From: Bdellovibrio sp. CG22_combo_CG10-13_8_21_14_all_39_27
Lineage (GTDB): Bacteria > Bdellovibrionota > Bacteriovoracia > Bacteriovoracales > Bacteriovoracaceae
Assembly (NCBI GenBank): GCA_002786715.1
Contig: PCTW01000038.1
Location: 1 to 44,936 of the forward strand
Reading direction: 5' to 3'
Length of the DNA stretch: 44,936 nucleotides
Shown: in pieces, positions 33,933-42,684 of the stretch
How positions within the stretch are numbered: the stretch's first letter is position 1
Layout: every line of letters begins with the position of its first letter
The notes under the pieces: model-generated
What the model was told of the DNA's origin: nothing
What the model saw: only the letters and a program-made list of their open reading frames with translations
The model's database searches: none
Made by a program: the position numbers and the translations under genes

Positions 33933-35039
33933 ATGTTTACGTTTGAAAAACTCTACGCCGAAGGACACGAAGAAGTTGTTTTCTTTAGTGATGCTTCATG
34001 CAATCTCAAAGCAATTATTGCTATTCACGACACAACTCTTGGACCTGCACTTGGCGGAACGAGAATGTGGAATTACAAAAGTATGGATGACGCCATCTAT
34101 GATGTTCTTCGTCTCTCAAAGGGTATGACTTACAAAGCTGCCGTATCAGGGTTAAATCTTGGTGGCGGTAAAGCGGTTATTCTCGGTGACCCAACAAAAG
34201 ATAAATCAGAAGCCTTATTCAGATCATATGGAAGATTCTTAGAGTCTTTGAATGGTCGTTATATCACAGCAGAAGATGTGAACATTGGTGTTGAAGACAT
34301 CGAACATATTTTCACTGAAACAAGTTACGTTACTGGCGTGGCAAAAACTCACGGTGGTTCTGGCAACCCATCTCCTTACACTGCTCGCGGTGTTTTTAGA
34401 GGAATGGAAGCGAGTTGTTCAAAAGTATTTGGAACACGTTCACTTAAGGGTAAAGTTGTTGCTCTTCAAGGTGCTGGATCAGTTGGCCGTCACCTCGGTG
34501 AAATTCTTCACAACAATGGTGCGAAAATTTTCTTCACAGACATCAATGAAAAAAATATCGAACTCTTCAGAGAAGTTGCTCCAGGTGCAGAACTGGTTGG
34601 ACCTGAAGATATTTATGATATCAATTGCGATATCTATGCACCTTGTGCTCTTGGAGCCACTGTGAATGACAATACAATCGATAAGCTTAAAGCTAAAATC
34701 GTTTGTGGTGCTGCAAACAACCAACTTGCAGAACCTCGTCATGGCGATATCTTGATGGAAAAAAATATTTTGTACGCTCCAGACTATTTGATTAATGCTG
34801 GTGGTTTGATGAACGTTTCAATTGAATTTGAAGGTTGGTCAGATACGAAAGCGACTCGTATGGTTGATACAATTTACGATACAACCACGAAGATCTTCAA
34901 ACTCTCTGAAGAGAACAATATCCCAGTTTATAAGGCGACTGACCTTATGGCAGAGAAGAGAATTGATGCCATCAAGAAAATCCAAGGAAGATACCTCGGT
35001 AATATTGGCCATCGTTTTCCAGGCAGAAAGAAGCGTTAA
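33933..35039 (+). CDS. bcd: Leucine dehydrogenase (Leu/Val/Ile/Phe dehydrogenase family)
   Basis: The enzyme reversibly deaminates branched-chain amino acids to 2-oxoacids with NAD. The 368-residue protein has Lys68 (GMTYKAA) and Lys80 (NLGGGKAV), the substrate and catalytic lysines in the numbering known from Bacillus leucine dehydrogenase, then the NAD Rossmann motif GAGSVGRHLG near 180, and NNQLAEP. Phenylalanine specificity is not excluded. The ribosome site is GGGGGA before ATG. A strong terminator follows. The product is the substrate of the fused E1 encoded 2.5 kb downstream. Confidence 0.93.
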   Translation: MFTFEKLYAEGHEEVVFFSDASCNLKAIIAIHDTTLGPALGGTRMWNYKSMDDAIYDVLRLSKGMTYKAAVSGLNLGGGKAVILGDPTKDKSEALFRSYGRFLESLNGRYITAEDVNIGVEDIEHIFTETSYVTGVAKTHGGSGNPSPYTARGVFRGMEASCSKVFGTRSLKGKVVALQGAGSVGRHLGEILHNNGAKIFFTDINEKNIELFREVAPGAELVGPEDIYDINCDIYAPCALGATVNDNTIDKLKAKIVCGAANNQLAEPRHGDILMEKNILYAPDYLINAGGLMNVSIEFEGWSDTKATRMVDTIYDTTTKIFKLSEENNIPVYKATDLMAEKRIDAIKKIQGRYLGNIGHRFPGRKKR

Positions 35040-35066
35040 TTCAGCCAGTTAATGACAATTTTAACG

Positions 35067-35096
35067 AAAGCCCGATTGTAATGATCGGGCTTTTTT
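35067..35096 (+). terminator. Intrinsic terminator after leucine dehydrogenase
   Basis: A 10-bp stem (35067-35076 with 35084-35093, AAAGCCCGAT / ATCGGGCTTT) has a seven-base loop and is followed by a six-T run. Confidence 0.92.
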
Positions 35097-35160
35097 GTTT
35101 TAAAGAGGAAAACCTTTCTCTTTAGAGATTTGCCCCTTTTGAATCCTGTAAAATAAATCA

Positions 35161-36267
35161 GTGAATATGATGCGGCGTTTACTCCCCATTTTCCTTTTAA
35201 TTTTAAGCACAAAGACTTGGGCGAGAATCACTTTTGAAGATGGCGCTTATCCTGAACTCGCAACTTCTTCGCGCGGACTAGCAATGGGTAATGCTTACAT
35301 TTGCAAAGTCGATGATGCCTCTTCGGTTTATTATAATCCTGCCGGCCTAGGAACAGTTCGCTTTCCCCATTTGCATTTATCTAACCTTCATCTCGAGACC
35401 AATCGCGGTTGGCTTCGCATGGGCGGTGGTGGCCCGTTAACGGCAGCTTCAACTAATTTCATGAAAGGTTTTTCACTCGATGGAACGCGCACACTTTTAT
35501 TAAATAATCTCGGAACGCTTTCACATAGTCGCTTTCATTTTCTTCCTAATTTTACTGCTCGCTATATATCGATGGGCTATCTCTACTCAAAACAAACCAG
35601 AGCAACGATCTCGACTGAACCGGGTGCCCTCTTTGAATATGCTGATCGTACCGATCACGGACCTTTTCTCGGTTTAAACATTTCACTCTTTGGTGGCGTT
35701 TTAAAGTTTGGGGCGAGTGCGACTTATCTCTTTCGCTCGGAGGCGATTAATGAAGCTGACGCCAATACTACAATTAAGTTACAATCCTCTGATTATGATA
35801 AAGGAACTATGCTACTCGTGACTTCAGGATTTAAATTAACTATGCCTGTGGCACCATTGCCCATAATCGCCATTAAAATGAACAACGCGACTTCTCAAGA
35901 TTTCTCAGCGTCTGGAACCAATACCAAGCCAACAAAAATCAAACAATCAATTGATGTTGGTTTTTCAATTACACCGCAAATCGGAAAGGGCGTGCGCTTG
36001 CATTTGGAAACGAACTTTAAAGATGCGACCTTTGCTCACAGCGAGCTCTCAACCGCGAGACGTTGGGGCGCAGGAATGGAGCTTGATGTTGCTCGAACCT
36101 TCTTCTTTCGTTTGGGTTATGGCGATGGATTTGGTAGTCTTGGTTTGGGAGTAAAGAGTAAAAAACTAGAGTTTGATCTTACAACATATGCCGTCGATAC
36201 AACGTCATCTCAATATCGCGGAAAAGAAGATCGCCGTTTTGTTCTTTCTCTCTCCAGTGGTTTTTAA
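35161..36267 (+). CDS. Outer membrane beta-barrel protein, FadL/PorV-like
   Basis: The 368-residue protein has a signal peptide ending STKTWA and an opening GLAMGNAYICKVDDASSVYY followed by NPAGLG near residues 38-64, the pattern of the FadL/PorV-related outer membrane proteins. The rest alternates short hydrophobic strands with polar turns and ends in a beta-strand with a C-terminal Phe, as in many barrel proteins. The transported substrate is unknown. GTG at 35161 has no clear ribosome site; ATG at 35167 or 35170 are alternatives. A DegT-like gene follows 18 bases after it. Confidence 0.82.
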   Translation: MNMMRRLLPIFLLILSTKTWARITFEDGAYPELATSSRGLAMGNAYICKVDDASSVYYNPAGLGTVRFPHLHLSNLHLETNRGWLRMGGGGPLTAASTNFMKGFSLDGTRTLLLNNLGTLSHSRFHFLPNFTARYISMGYLYSKQTRATISTEPGALFEYADRTDHGPFLGLNISLFGGVLKFGASATYLFRSEAINEADANTTIKLQSSDYDKGTMLLVTSGFKLTMPVAPLPIIAIKMNNATSQDFSASGTNTKPTKIKQSIDVGFSITPQIGKGVRLHLETNFKDATFAHSELSTARRWGAGMELDVARTFFFRLGYGDGFGSLGLGVKSKKLEFDLTTYAVDTTSSQYRGKEDRRFVLSLSSGF

Positions 36268-36285
36268 AAAAGAGAGGACTCAACT

Positions 36286-37449
36286 TTGTATATCTTAGGC
36301 GATGAAGAACTCCAGGCGATAAAAAGAGTTCTCGATTCAAAAAAACTTTTTCGCTATCAAGGACCTGGTGTCGAAACCGAATGCTTTCTGTTTGAAAAAG
36401 AATTTGCAAGTTATCACAAAACTCAACACTCAGTCGTCATGACCAGTGGAACCAATGCTCTTTTAACAGCGATGGTGTCCTCAGGAATTGGCCCTGGAGA
36501 CGAAGTCATCGTACCTACTTATACTTTCTTTGCCACGGTCGCAGCTGTGGTTCAGCTAGGGGCCGTTCCGGTTATAGTTAATATTGACGATAATCTTGGA
36601 ATTGATCCCGTCGAGTGTTTGAAGAAAATAAATTCAAAAACGAAGGCGATCATCGCTGTTCATATGGATGGCCTCAATTGCAATCTCGAGGCACTTCGGA
36701 AAATTTGTGACGACAAAAAAATTCTTTTAATTGAAGACGTCGCTCAAGCGGTTGGCGGAAGTTACAAAGGAAAACCTTTAGGCTCGATTGGAGAGTGGGG
36801 ATGCTTTTCTTTTAATCAAGATAAAATCATTACGGCTGGAGAAGGGGGCGCTGTTATCACTCAAAACAAAGAGTGGTATCAGAAGGCCATGAATGCTCAC
36901 GATACTTGCAATCAATTCGGACTCACTCTAAAGAGTTGGTACGAGATTCAAACTTTTATTGGTTACTCAACTCGCGTCTCAGAAATCACTGGTGCGATGT
37001 TGCGTGAACAACTGAAACGCTTACCCCATATTATTTCAACTCTGCGTTCGATAAAAAATGATTTAATCGCGCAAGTTCCAGCGCTTCAAGAAAAGTTAGT
37101 CCTAGCTTCAGATCCCGCAGGAGATTGTGGGACAAGCTTACACTTGATGACTCAAGATCCCTTAGACGCTCTTTCAACTTCAAAAAAACTCATTCAAGCT
37201 GGATTGCGAGTGGCACCGATGAGTGCGCGACCCGCTCATTGCGTATGGCAGTGGTTGCACATGTTAAAAGAAGAGCGCACTTGTCATCCCAAACTCAATC
37301 CGCTGGCCGATGCCAATGCTCAGGGCCTCTATGATAAGGCCCATTTCGCGAGCTCTATTGATAAGCTCTCACGCGTGATCAAATTGGAAATAGATATCAA
37401 TTGGGATGCTGAGAAAATCAAATCGGTGGCCCAGTCTTTAAATAACTGA
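36286..37449 (+). CDS. DegT/DnrJ/EryC1/StrS family aminotransferase
   Basis: PLP-dependent aminotransferases of this family act mainly on nucleotide-linked ketosugars in surface polysaccharide or antibiotic pathways. The 387-residue protein shows TSGTNALL at about 53-60, Asp151 in IEDVAQA and Schiff-base Lys180 in SFNQDKIITAGEGG, with HMDGL before them. The start is TTG at 36286 with AGAGG upstream. No sugar dehydratase or glycosyltransferase is nearby, so the substrate is unclear. A hairpin at 37491-37510 may terminate transcription. Confidence 0.92.
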   Translation: MYILGDEELQAIKRVLDSKKLFRYQGPGVETECFLFEKEFASYHKTQHSVVMTSGTNALLTAMVSSGIGPGDEVIVPTYTFFATVAAVVQLGAVPVIVNIDDNLGIDPVECLKKINSKTKAIIAVHMDGLNCNLEALRKICDDKKILLIEDVAQAVGGSYKGKPLGSIGEWGCFSFNQDKIITAGEGGAVITQNKEWYQKAMNAHDTCNQFGLTLKSWYEIQTFIGYSTRVSEITGAMLREQLKRLPHIISTLRSIKNDLIAQVPALQEKLVLASDPAGDCGTSLHLMTQDPLDALSTSKKLIQAGLRVAPMSARPAHCVWQWLHMLKEERTCHPKLNPLADANAQGLYDKAHFASSIDKLSRVIKLEIDINWDAEKIKSVAQSLNN

Positions 37450-37490
37450 TATTTCATCAAAAAATGACCGAATTTTTTACATATGAGAGC

Positions 37491-37510
37491 CACTTTCGAG
37501 AAAGTGTTTT
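37491..37510 (+). terminator. Probable terminator after the DegT-type gene
   Basis: CACTTT-CGAG-AAAGTG forms a 6-bp stem with a four-base loop and runs into four T. It is short and AT-rich, so weaker than the other terminators here. Confidence 0.5.
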
Positions 37511-37583
37511 AGACAAATAAACCAGCTTTCAGTAATCTAGGACGAAATCAATAATTGTATAACGCATTGCAAAGGTGAGACTC

Positions 37584-39800
37584 ATGTTGGAAGAAACCAA
37601 TACCTCTGAAACTGCTTCTGAAACTAAATCTCAGAATCAGAAAAAAAGCATCGATCCTAAAAGACAAAAGTTGATCGAAGACAAATTAAAACTCGCTAAA
37701 AAATATAATTTGAAAAAAGAAGACTTAGTTGGACTTCTTCGCAACGTTTATCTTTCACGTAAAGTGGATGATTTTGAAATTGCGATGAAGATGCAAAGTA
37801 AGGCCTTCTTTCAAATCTCTGGTGCTGGTCACGAAGGGATTTTATCTGCAACAGCAAAAGTGATGAAGCCAGCGCACGATTGGTTTATTGGTTATTATCG
37901 CGATCGCGCTCTTTGCTTAGGTCTTGGAGTCACGCCTTACGAAATGCTTTGTCAGGCCAATGGTAATACTGGCGATACTTCTGGTTACGGCCGTCAAATG
38001 CCTGCCCACTGGGGGAACGTCAAACTCAATATCTTCAACAAGTCTTCATGTACTGGAACTCAGTTTCTTCATGCTTGCGGTCTTGCTGAAGCGGGTATTT
38101 TTTATAAGCAATTAAAAGATCAAGGCGTCGATATTGGTGACGCCAAATATTTTGATGATGAAATTGTTTACGTCTCAACAGGTGATGGTACCACTTCACA
38201 AGGTGAATTTTGGGAGAGTATCACGACAGCTTGTGTGAACTCACTTCCTGTTCTGTATATGGTTGAAGACAATGGCTATGCCATTTCTGTTCCTGTCTCA
38301 GTTCAAACACCTGCAGGATCAATCTCAGAGTGTTTAAAGAATTTTCCTAATCTCAAAATCTTTACTGTTAACGGCAGTTGTCCGATTGAAAGTTATGCCG
38401 TGATGACTGAGGCCACTGAGTATATTAGAAAAAACAGAAAGCCAGTGCTCGTTCACGCTTCTGTCACTCGTCCTTACTCTCACTCTATGTCAGATGATCA
38501 TTCTTTCTACAGAACCAAAGAAGAACTCGATCAAGAAAAAATTGAAGACGTTTTTAACAGCTACCCAAAACTTTTGGTTGATGCTGGCATCATGAGCGAA
38601 GATGAAAAAACCGCGCTCTTAACTGAAGTAACGGAAGAAGTTCGCGAGGCCATGAATCAGGCGATTAAAACCGAATGGCCAGCAGCAGAGACTTCATTAG
38701 ATCATCTTTATTCTGAAGACATCGATATGACAGGATCTGATTTCGCGACTGATCCCAACTTCACTGGTAAAGCTGATGTCGCTCTCGCTTCTGCTATCAA
38801 CACCGTTTTAAAATCAGAATTCGCGAAGAACCCAATGCTTCGTATGTTCGGCGAAGACGTTGCCGACTTCACAGATAAAGCCAAGCTTTGCAACCCTGAC
38901 CTCAAAGGCAAGGGCGGCGTGTTTAAAGTGACTCACGGAGTTCAGCGCGTTTCTAAAGAAGGACAAGTTTTCAACTCACCCCTTGCTGAAGCTAACATCA
39001 TTGGCCGCGCCATCGGTATGGCCGCTCGTGGAATCAAGCCCGTGGTTGAAATTCAATTCTTCGATTATATCTGGACTGCGTACATGCAACTGAAAAACGA
39101 AATGGCGACCCTTCGTTACCGCTCAGGCGGCGATTATAAATGTCCAATGGTAGTGAGAGTTCCGATCGGTGGTTACCTTCGCGGTGGAGCGATGTACCAC
39201 TCACAAACCAGTGAATCACTCTTCACTCATATCCCAGGTATTCGCGTCGCTTTCCCAAGTAATGCCGCAGACGCCGCAGGACTTTTAAGAACAGCAATCA
39301 GAGGTGATGACCCAGTGATGTTCTTAGAACACAAACATCTTTACTATCAAGGTTATAATCGCTCCGCTGATCCAGGCGAAGAATATATGATTCCGTTTGG
39401 TAAAGCTCGCAAGGTTCAAGAGGGAACAGACGCAACTATCGTGGCGTGGGGAGCCTTGGTTCAAAAATCAATTGAAGCCGCTAAGAAGCTCGCAGAGGAA
39501 GGCCATAGCATCGAGATCCTCGATCTTAGAACGGTAGCGCCTTTTGATATGGAAGCGATTAAAGAATCGTTGCAAAAAACTAATCGTATTCTTATCTGTC
39601 ACGAAGAGACAAAAGCTTCAGGCTTTGCCGGTGAGATCGCCGCTCGCATTAACGAAGAATGTTTTGAAGCTCTGGATGCCCCAATCCTTCGGATCGCCGC
39701 TAAGGATTGTCATATTCCTTATTGTCCATCAAATGAAGAATACATCTTACCTCAGACCGAAGACATCGTTGCTGAGCTGAGAAAACTTTTAAATTACTAA
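37584..39800 (+). CDS. 2-oxoacid dehydrogenase E1, fused alpha and beta subunits (branched-chain type)
   Basis: This is the thiamine-diphosphate decarboxylase component of a branched-chain 2-oxoacid (or related) dehydrogenase. In 738 residues, the first half is an E1-alpha: after a lysine-rich, low-complexity N-terminus, GAGHEGILSA, YRDRALCLGLG and the ThDP motif GDGTTSQGEFWES at about 199, ending with NGYAIS. The second half (from about 385) is E1-beta: RMFGEDVADF, NSPLAEANIIG, QFFDYIW and RSGGDYKCPMVVRVPIGG. Such fusions are common in Bacteroidetes and some delta-type bacteria. The start is ATG at 37584, with AAAGGTGAG upstream. E2 and E3 genes are not in the window. Confidence 0.93.
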   Translation: MLEETNTSETASETKSQNQKKSIDPKRQKLIEDKLKLAKKYNLKKEDLVGLLRNVYLSRKVDDFEIAMKMQSKAFFQISGAGHEGILSATAKVMKPAHDWFIGYYRDRALCLGLGVTPYEMLCQANGNTGDTSGYGRQMPAHWGNVKLNIFNKSSCTGTQFLHACGLAEAGIFYKQLKDQGVDIGDAKYFDDEIVYVSTGDGTTSQGEFWESITTACVNSLPVLYMVEDNGYAISVPVSVQTPAGSISECLKNFPNLKIFTVNGSCPIESYAVMTEATEYIRKNRKPVLVHASVTRPYSHSMSDDHSFYRTKEELDQEKIEDVFNSYPKLLVDAGIMSEDEKTALLTEVTEEVREAMNQAIKTEWPAAETSLDHLYSEDIDMTGSDFATDPNFTGKADVALASAINTVLKSEFAKNPMLRMFGEDVADFTDKAKLCNPDLKGKGGVFKVTHGVQRVSKEGQVFNSPLAEANIIGRAIGMAARGIKPVVEIQFFDYIWTAYMQLKNEMATLRYRSGGDYKCPMVVRVPIGGYLRGGAMYHSQTSESLFTHIPGIRVAFPSNAADAAGLLRTAIRGDDPVMFLEHKHLYYQGYNRSADPGEEYMIPFGKARKVQEGTDATIVAWGALVQKSIEAAKKLAEEGHSIEILDLRTVAPFDMEAIKESLQKTNRILICHEETKASGFAGEIAARINEECFEALDAPILRIAAKDCHIPYCPSNEEYILPQTEDIVAELRKLLNY

Positions 39801-39805
39801 TCTTT

Positions 39806-39833
39806 AAAGCCCCGCTTGTCGGGGCTTTTTTTT
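39806..39833 (+). terminator. Intrinsic terminator after the fused E1 gene
   Basis: A 9-bp stem (39806-39814 with 39820-39828, AAAGCCCCG / CGGGGCTTT) has a five-base loop and is followed by eight T in total. It lies 6 bases after the stop codon. Confidence 0.93.
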
Positions 39834-39841
39834 GAAGACTG

Positions 39842-40480
39842 ATGAATAAACAAATCCTATACCTCGCTTTCGCTTTTGTACTGACTTTTTCTGCCGGTGC
39901 TTACTTGGGCTCACGCTTTGAAGTAAAAAATCAAACAAACACTAAACGCCAAAAAATAAAGCACAAAGCCCTTTCAACTAAAGCTCAATTAACTGCCCAA
40001 AAATCCACTGTTCAAAAAGAAGCGAATAAGGACAAGAATCTTTCGCAAGTTGAAGAAGTCGCCTCTGATTGTTACTACGACTCAGACTTTGATGCTCAAG
40101 CTTTCAATGAACTGTACGAAGAAGAGGAAGTGAAATGGGATCAATCTCTGAAGGAGCTCTTCACTGAAAAAACCGCTTATCCTGAGCGCATGCTAGAGGA
40201 CTATAAAAAATTAAAAATTCAGCGCGATCAGGCCCATCAAAAAGTTTGGGAAAAAAATAAAGAGAGAAGTAAAATTAATGACAAAACTTACGGCTATTTT
40301 CCAAGCTGGGAAGAAGACCAAGAACGCTTTGCCATCGATCGCAAATTTCACGAAGATCTCAAAAAATTCTTAGGCGAAAATCTCTACCAAAAATACCAAC
40401 AAAAAATTAATGCCCAATACGAAATCCAAATCAAAAAGGCCCGCAATGGCGAGCCTTATGTTTCGGGCTTTGATTACTAA
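39842..40480 (+). CDS. Membrane-anchored or exported lysine-rich protein of unknown function
   Basis: The 212-residue protein has an N-terminal hydrophobic segment (LYLAFAFVLTFSAGAYLG) that could be an uncleaved anchor, then a lysine-rich and glutamate-rich soluble part that is mostly helical, with repeated KK and EE patches. No family is recognised. The start is ATG eight bases after the previous terminator's T-run, with a GAAGAC-type weak ribosome site. The next gene follows 23 bases later, on the same strand. Confidence 0.65.
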   Translation: MNKQILYLAFAFVLTFSAGAYLGSRFEVKNQTNTKRQKIKHKALSTKAQLTAQKSTVQKEANKDKNLSQVEEVASDCYYDSDFDAQAFNELYEEEEVKWDQSLKELFTEKTAYPERMLEDYKKLKIQRDQAHQKVWEKNKERSKINDKTYGYFPSWEEDQERFAIDRKFHEDLKKFLGENLYQKYQQKINAQYEIQIKKARNGEPYVSGFDY

Positions 40481-40503
40481 CGGGTTATGTTACGGGAGCA
40501 AAC

Positions 40504-41130
40504 ATGTCAAAAAAATTAATAATCATATTACTTTTTCTTCCTTTCTTTCTTTCTTGCGATTTGCTTAAAAATTTTCATGTTGTCGATTCTGGTAAGCTCA
40601 TGCGATCGGCGCAGTTAGATGCCAAGGGTTTTGAAGGAATTATTAAGGCCTATGGAATTAAGACAATTATTAATTTACGGGGAGAGAATTTGTCTGCCGA
40701 TTGGTATAAAGATGAGATAGAGGTGAGCGCTCGCTATGGCGTTCATCATGAAGATATTGGAATGTCGGCAAAGCGGTTACCTCATCGTGAAGATTTGATT
40801 AAGCTGCTTGATCTTTTTGCATCAGCAGAGCGTCCTATTCTTATTCATTGCCAAGGTGGAGCTGATCGAACAGGTGAAGCTTCGGCCATTTATCAGATGC
40901 TTTATATGAATAAGAGCAAAAAAGAAGCGCTCAAAATGCTTACTCTTAAATATTTTCATCTCGCTAAAAAAATGCCTGCCAAGCGCTATTTTATTAAGGA
41001 ATTATGGCAAGGCGAAGATTGGGCGAGAAATGAATACGATCCGTGTGCGGGTCAATATCGCTACTACGATTCATCCACTGGCCATTGCCAAGGTGAGCTC
41101 GAAGTCTTAAGTGCGGATGACGACACCTAA
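40504..41130 (+). CDS. Dual-specificity-type protein phosphatase, probably exported
   Basis: The 208-residue protein has the phosphatase loop HCQGGADRTGE at 115-125, with Cys116 as nucleophile and Arg122 for phosphate binding. It carries an N-terminal signal (IIILLFLPFFLSC) whose cysteine at 18 could be lipidated, although the residues before it are a weak lipobox. Upstream GIKTIINLRGE (residues 51-61) fits the conserved strand of atypical dual-specificity phosphatases. Localisation outside the cytoplasm is notable. A GGGAG ribosome site lies before the ATG. Substrate unknown. Confidence 0.8.
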   Translation: MSKKLIIILLFLPFFLSCDLLKNFHVVDSGKLMRSAQLDAKGFEGIIKAYGIKTIINLRGENLSADWYKDEIEVSARYGVHHEDIGMSAKRLPHREDLIKLLDLFASAERPILIHCQGGADRTGEASAIYQMLYMNKSKKEALKMLTLKYFHLAKKMPAKRYFIKELWQGEDWARNEYDPCAGQYRYYDSSTGHCQGELEVLSADDDT

Positions 41131-41198
41131 ATAGTTCCAGCACCTTTTTCCTTAAACACCGCTTCAACGAATTGATCCAGGAACTAAGCGTTTAAAAA

Positions 41199-41483
41199 TT
41201 AAGTACTTCGATACATCCTCCTCAGAGTGTGATGATTAGAAAAGCGATGGGCCTTGGGATGAGAGCCTTGGAGCTTCAGCCGCTTATTTCGATAGCGAAT
41301 CCTAGGCCTATACTTGGAGTTGTTATAGCGGCGACGTTTGCGCTTAACTCGCTGGCGTTGATCATCGATTTCATGCTCGATGAAAGATTCATGACTAAAG
41401 ATATTTTCGCGCGAGCGAAATAAATGTCGACTATAGAGCACAAAGCTCCCCACCATCATCAAGATGGCGACAAGGTTTTTCAT
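41199..41483 (-). CDS. Small exported, very basic protein
   Basis: The 94-residue protein starts with a hydrophobic signal or anchor (MKNLVAILMMVGSFVLYS) and is followed by a strongly basic body: about 23 Lys/Arg and several His in the last 75 residues, with clusters such as RVKRKRRRY and RPRIRYRNKRLK. AGAGGT lies just before the ATG at 41483, which supports it as a real gene. No family is recognised. A role in binding nucleic acid or cell-wall polymers, or as a cationic peptide, is a guess from composition. Confidence 0.6.
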   Translation of the reverse strand: MKNLVAILMMVGSFVLYSRHLFRSRENIFSHESFIEHEIDDQRQRVKRKRRRYNNSKYRPRIRYRNKRLKLQGSHPKAHRFSNHHTLRRMYRST

Positions 41484-41629
41484 AAGACCTCTGGGCTTTT
41501 AAATAAATGTTAGGAAAATAAAAGATTGGGAATGATTATATATTCATGATGACGCTATAGTAGCAGAATTATGCATTTTGATCAAGACTCGGGAGAAGAA
41601 TGGATATTGATAGCATCATCTTGAAAATA

Positions 41630-42652
41630 CTAGTTATCAAAGTATTTTTTATCTGAAAATTTTAATTCAGTTTTACTCTCAAGAAAGTCTGCAAAATGCT
41701 TTTCTCTAACAGAGCCTTCGGAAATATGATCCTTTGAAAGCCAGAGGAATCCGTCACTAAACTCAATGATAAAATGAGGATGATAGACAGGCTTTCCATT
41801 TGGAGCATTAAAAAACTTTACATTCGTTAATGATTTAATTTCATTAAAAGTATAGTTTTTGCTTATTCGATCCACGCCAGATTGAATAACTATTTTTTCA
41901 TTTGAAAATATAGAGTACTCAAAATAAGAGTAGAGAATAAAACAAAAACCTAAAATTGAGGTTAATCCAAAAACAAAGCTTAATAAAATTTGAGACCATT
42001 TTTTTGAGAAGCCCCATATTCTTTCCGTAGAAGCAAAGAGGAGTTCCATCTTTTCGGAACTCATTTTCCTTTGCGCGTATTTATAGACAATAACCATAGT
42101 GGGAAAAAGAAAAAGTAATAAATGCATAAAGAAATTTAAAATAAATTCATCTTGATAGAAAAAGAATGTAGAGGTTTGATCAAATTGTGAAAAGATGTAC
42201 TTAAAGTATAATTCTTGAAGATATGTCCCTGCCAAGGCAAGCGGCACTAATAAAGCTCCTGTCATGAGGGTAAGTTTTGCTTCAAATTTAGTCGCAGATT
42301 TTAAATCATTAATTTGCTTCAACGCTTTCGGATCAGGCGGGAGGTTTGTCCAAAAGGGTGTTCTCTCTTTTTTCTGCCAGTTGTAGTAGTTGTAGATGAT
42401 TTGGGGAACTCCAAACACCGGAAAAAGAAAAATATAGTATTTGTATTTGAATTGAGAAAAGTAAGTGATAATTGCAATCAGCAAAGATATACCAATGACA
42501 TAGAAATCTCTGATCAGTCTTCTGCGAAAACTCAATTGCCAGTAAAAGAGGCAAGGTCCTTGATCAATAAGTTCGTCATCTTTATCTTCATCTTCAAATT
42601 TTTTATTTTTAATGTTTAATCCTTTTTTAGCTTCAATAAATTTTAATTGCAT
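41630..42652 (-). CDS. Multi-pass membrane protein of unknown function
   Basis: The 340-residue protein has about five to six hydrophobic segments (near 46-63, 70-88, 128-148, 171-190, 220-245) and a soluble C-terminal part from about 255 that, with IVIQSGVDRISKNYTFNEIK and a following HFIIEFSDGFLWLS strand pattern, resembles a PH-like domain of bacterial membrane proteins. This resemblance is an inference. Only a weak ribosome site is visible. It is divergently transcribed, with only 32 bases between starts, from the neighbouring membrane protein gene. Confidence 0.65.
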   Translation of the reverse strand: MQLKFIEAKKGLNIKNKKFEDEDKDDELIDQGPCLFYWQLSFRRRLIRDFYVIGISLLIAIITYFSQFKYKYYIFLFPVFGVPQIIYNYYNWQKKERTPFWTNLPPDPKALKQINDLKSATKFEAKLTLMTGALLVPLALAGTYLQELYFKYIFSQFDQTSTFFFYQDEFILNFFMHLLLFLFPTMVIVYKYAQRKMSSEKMELLFASTERIWGFSKKWSQILLSFVFGLTSILGFCFILYSYFEYSIFSNEKIVIQSGVDRISKNYTFNEIKSLTNVKFFNAPNGKPVYHPHFIIEFSDGFLWLSKDHISEGSVREKHFADFLESKTELKFSDKKYFDN

Positions 42653-42684
42653 TTATACTCTACATACAACAGGGAGAATTATAA

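Noticed and set aside
41132-41186. An inverted repeat TAGTTCC / GGAACTA between the phosphatase-like and basic-protein genes
   Set aside because: The arms are only seven bases with a 41-base loop and no T-run; too weak to call a terminator.
41600-41656. An 18-codon plus-strand frame with GGGAG before its ATG
   Set aside because: It is very short, overlaps the end of the opposing membrane-protein gene, and has no other support.
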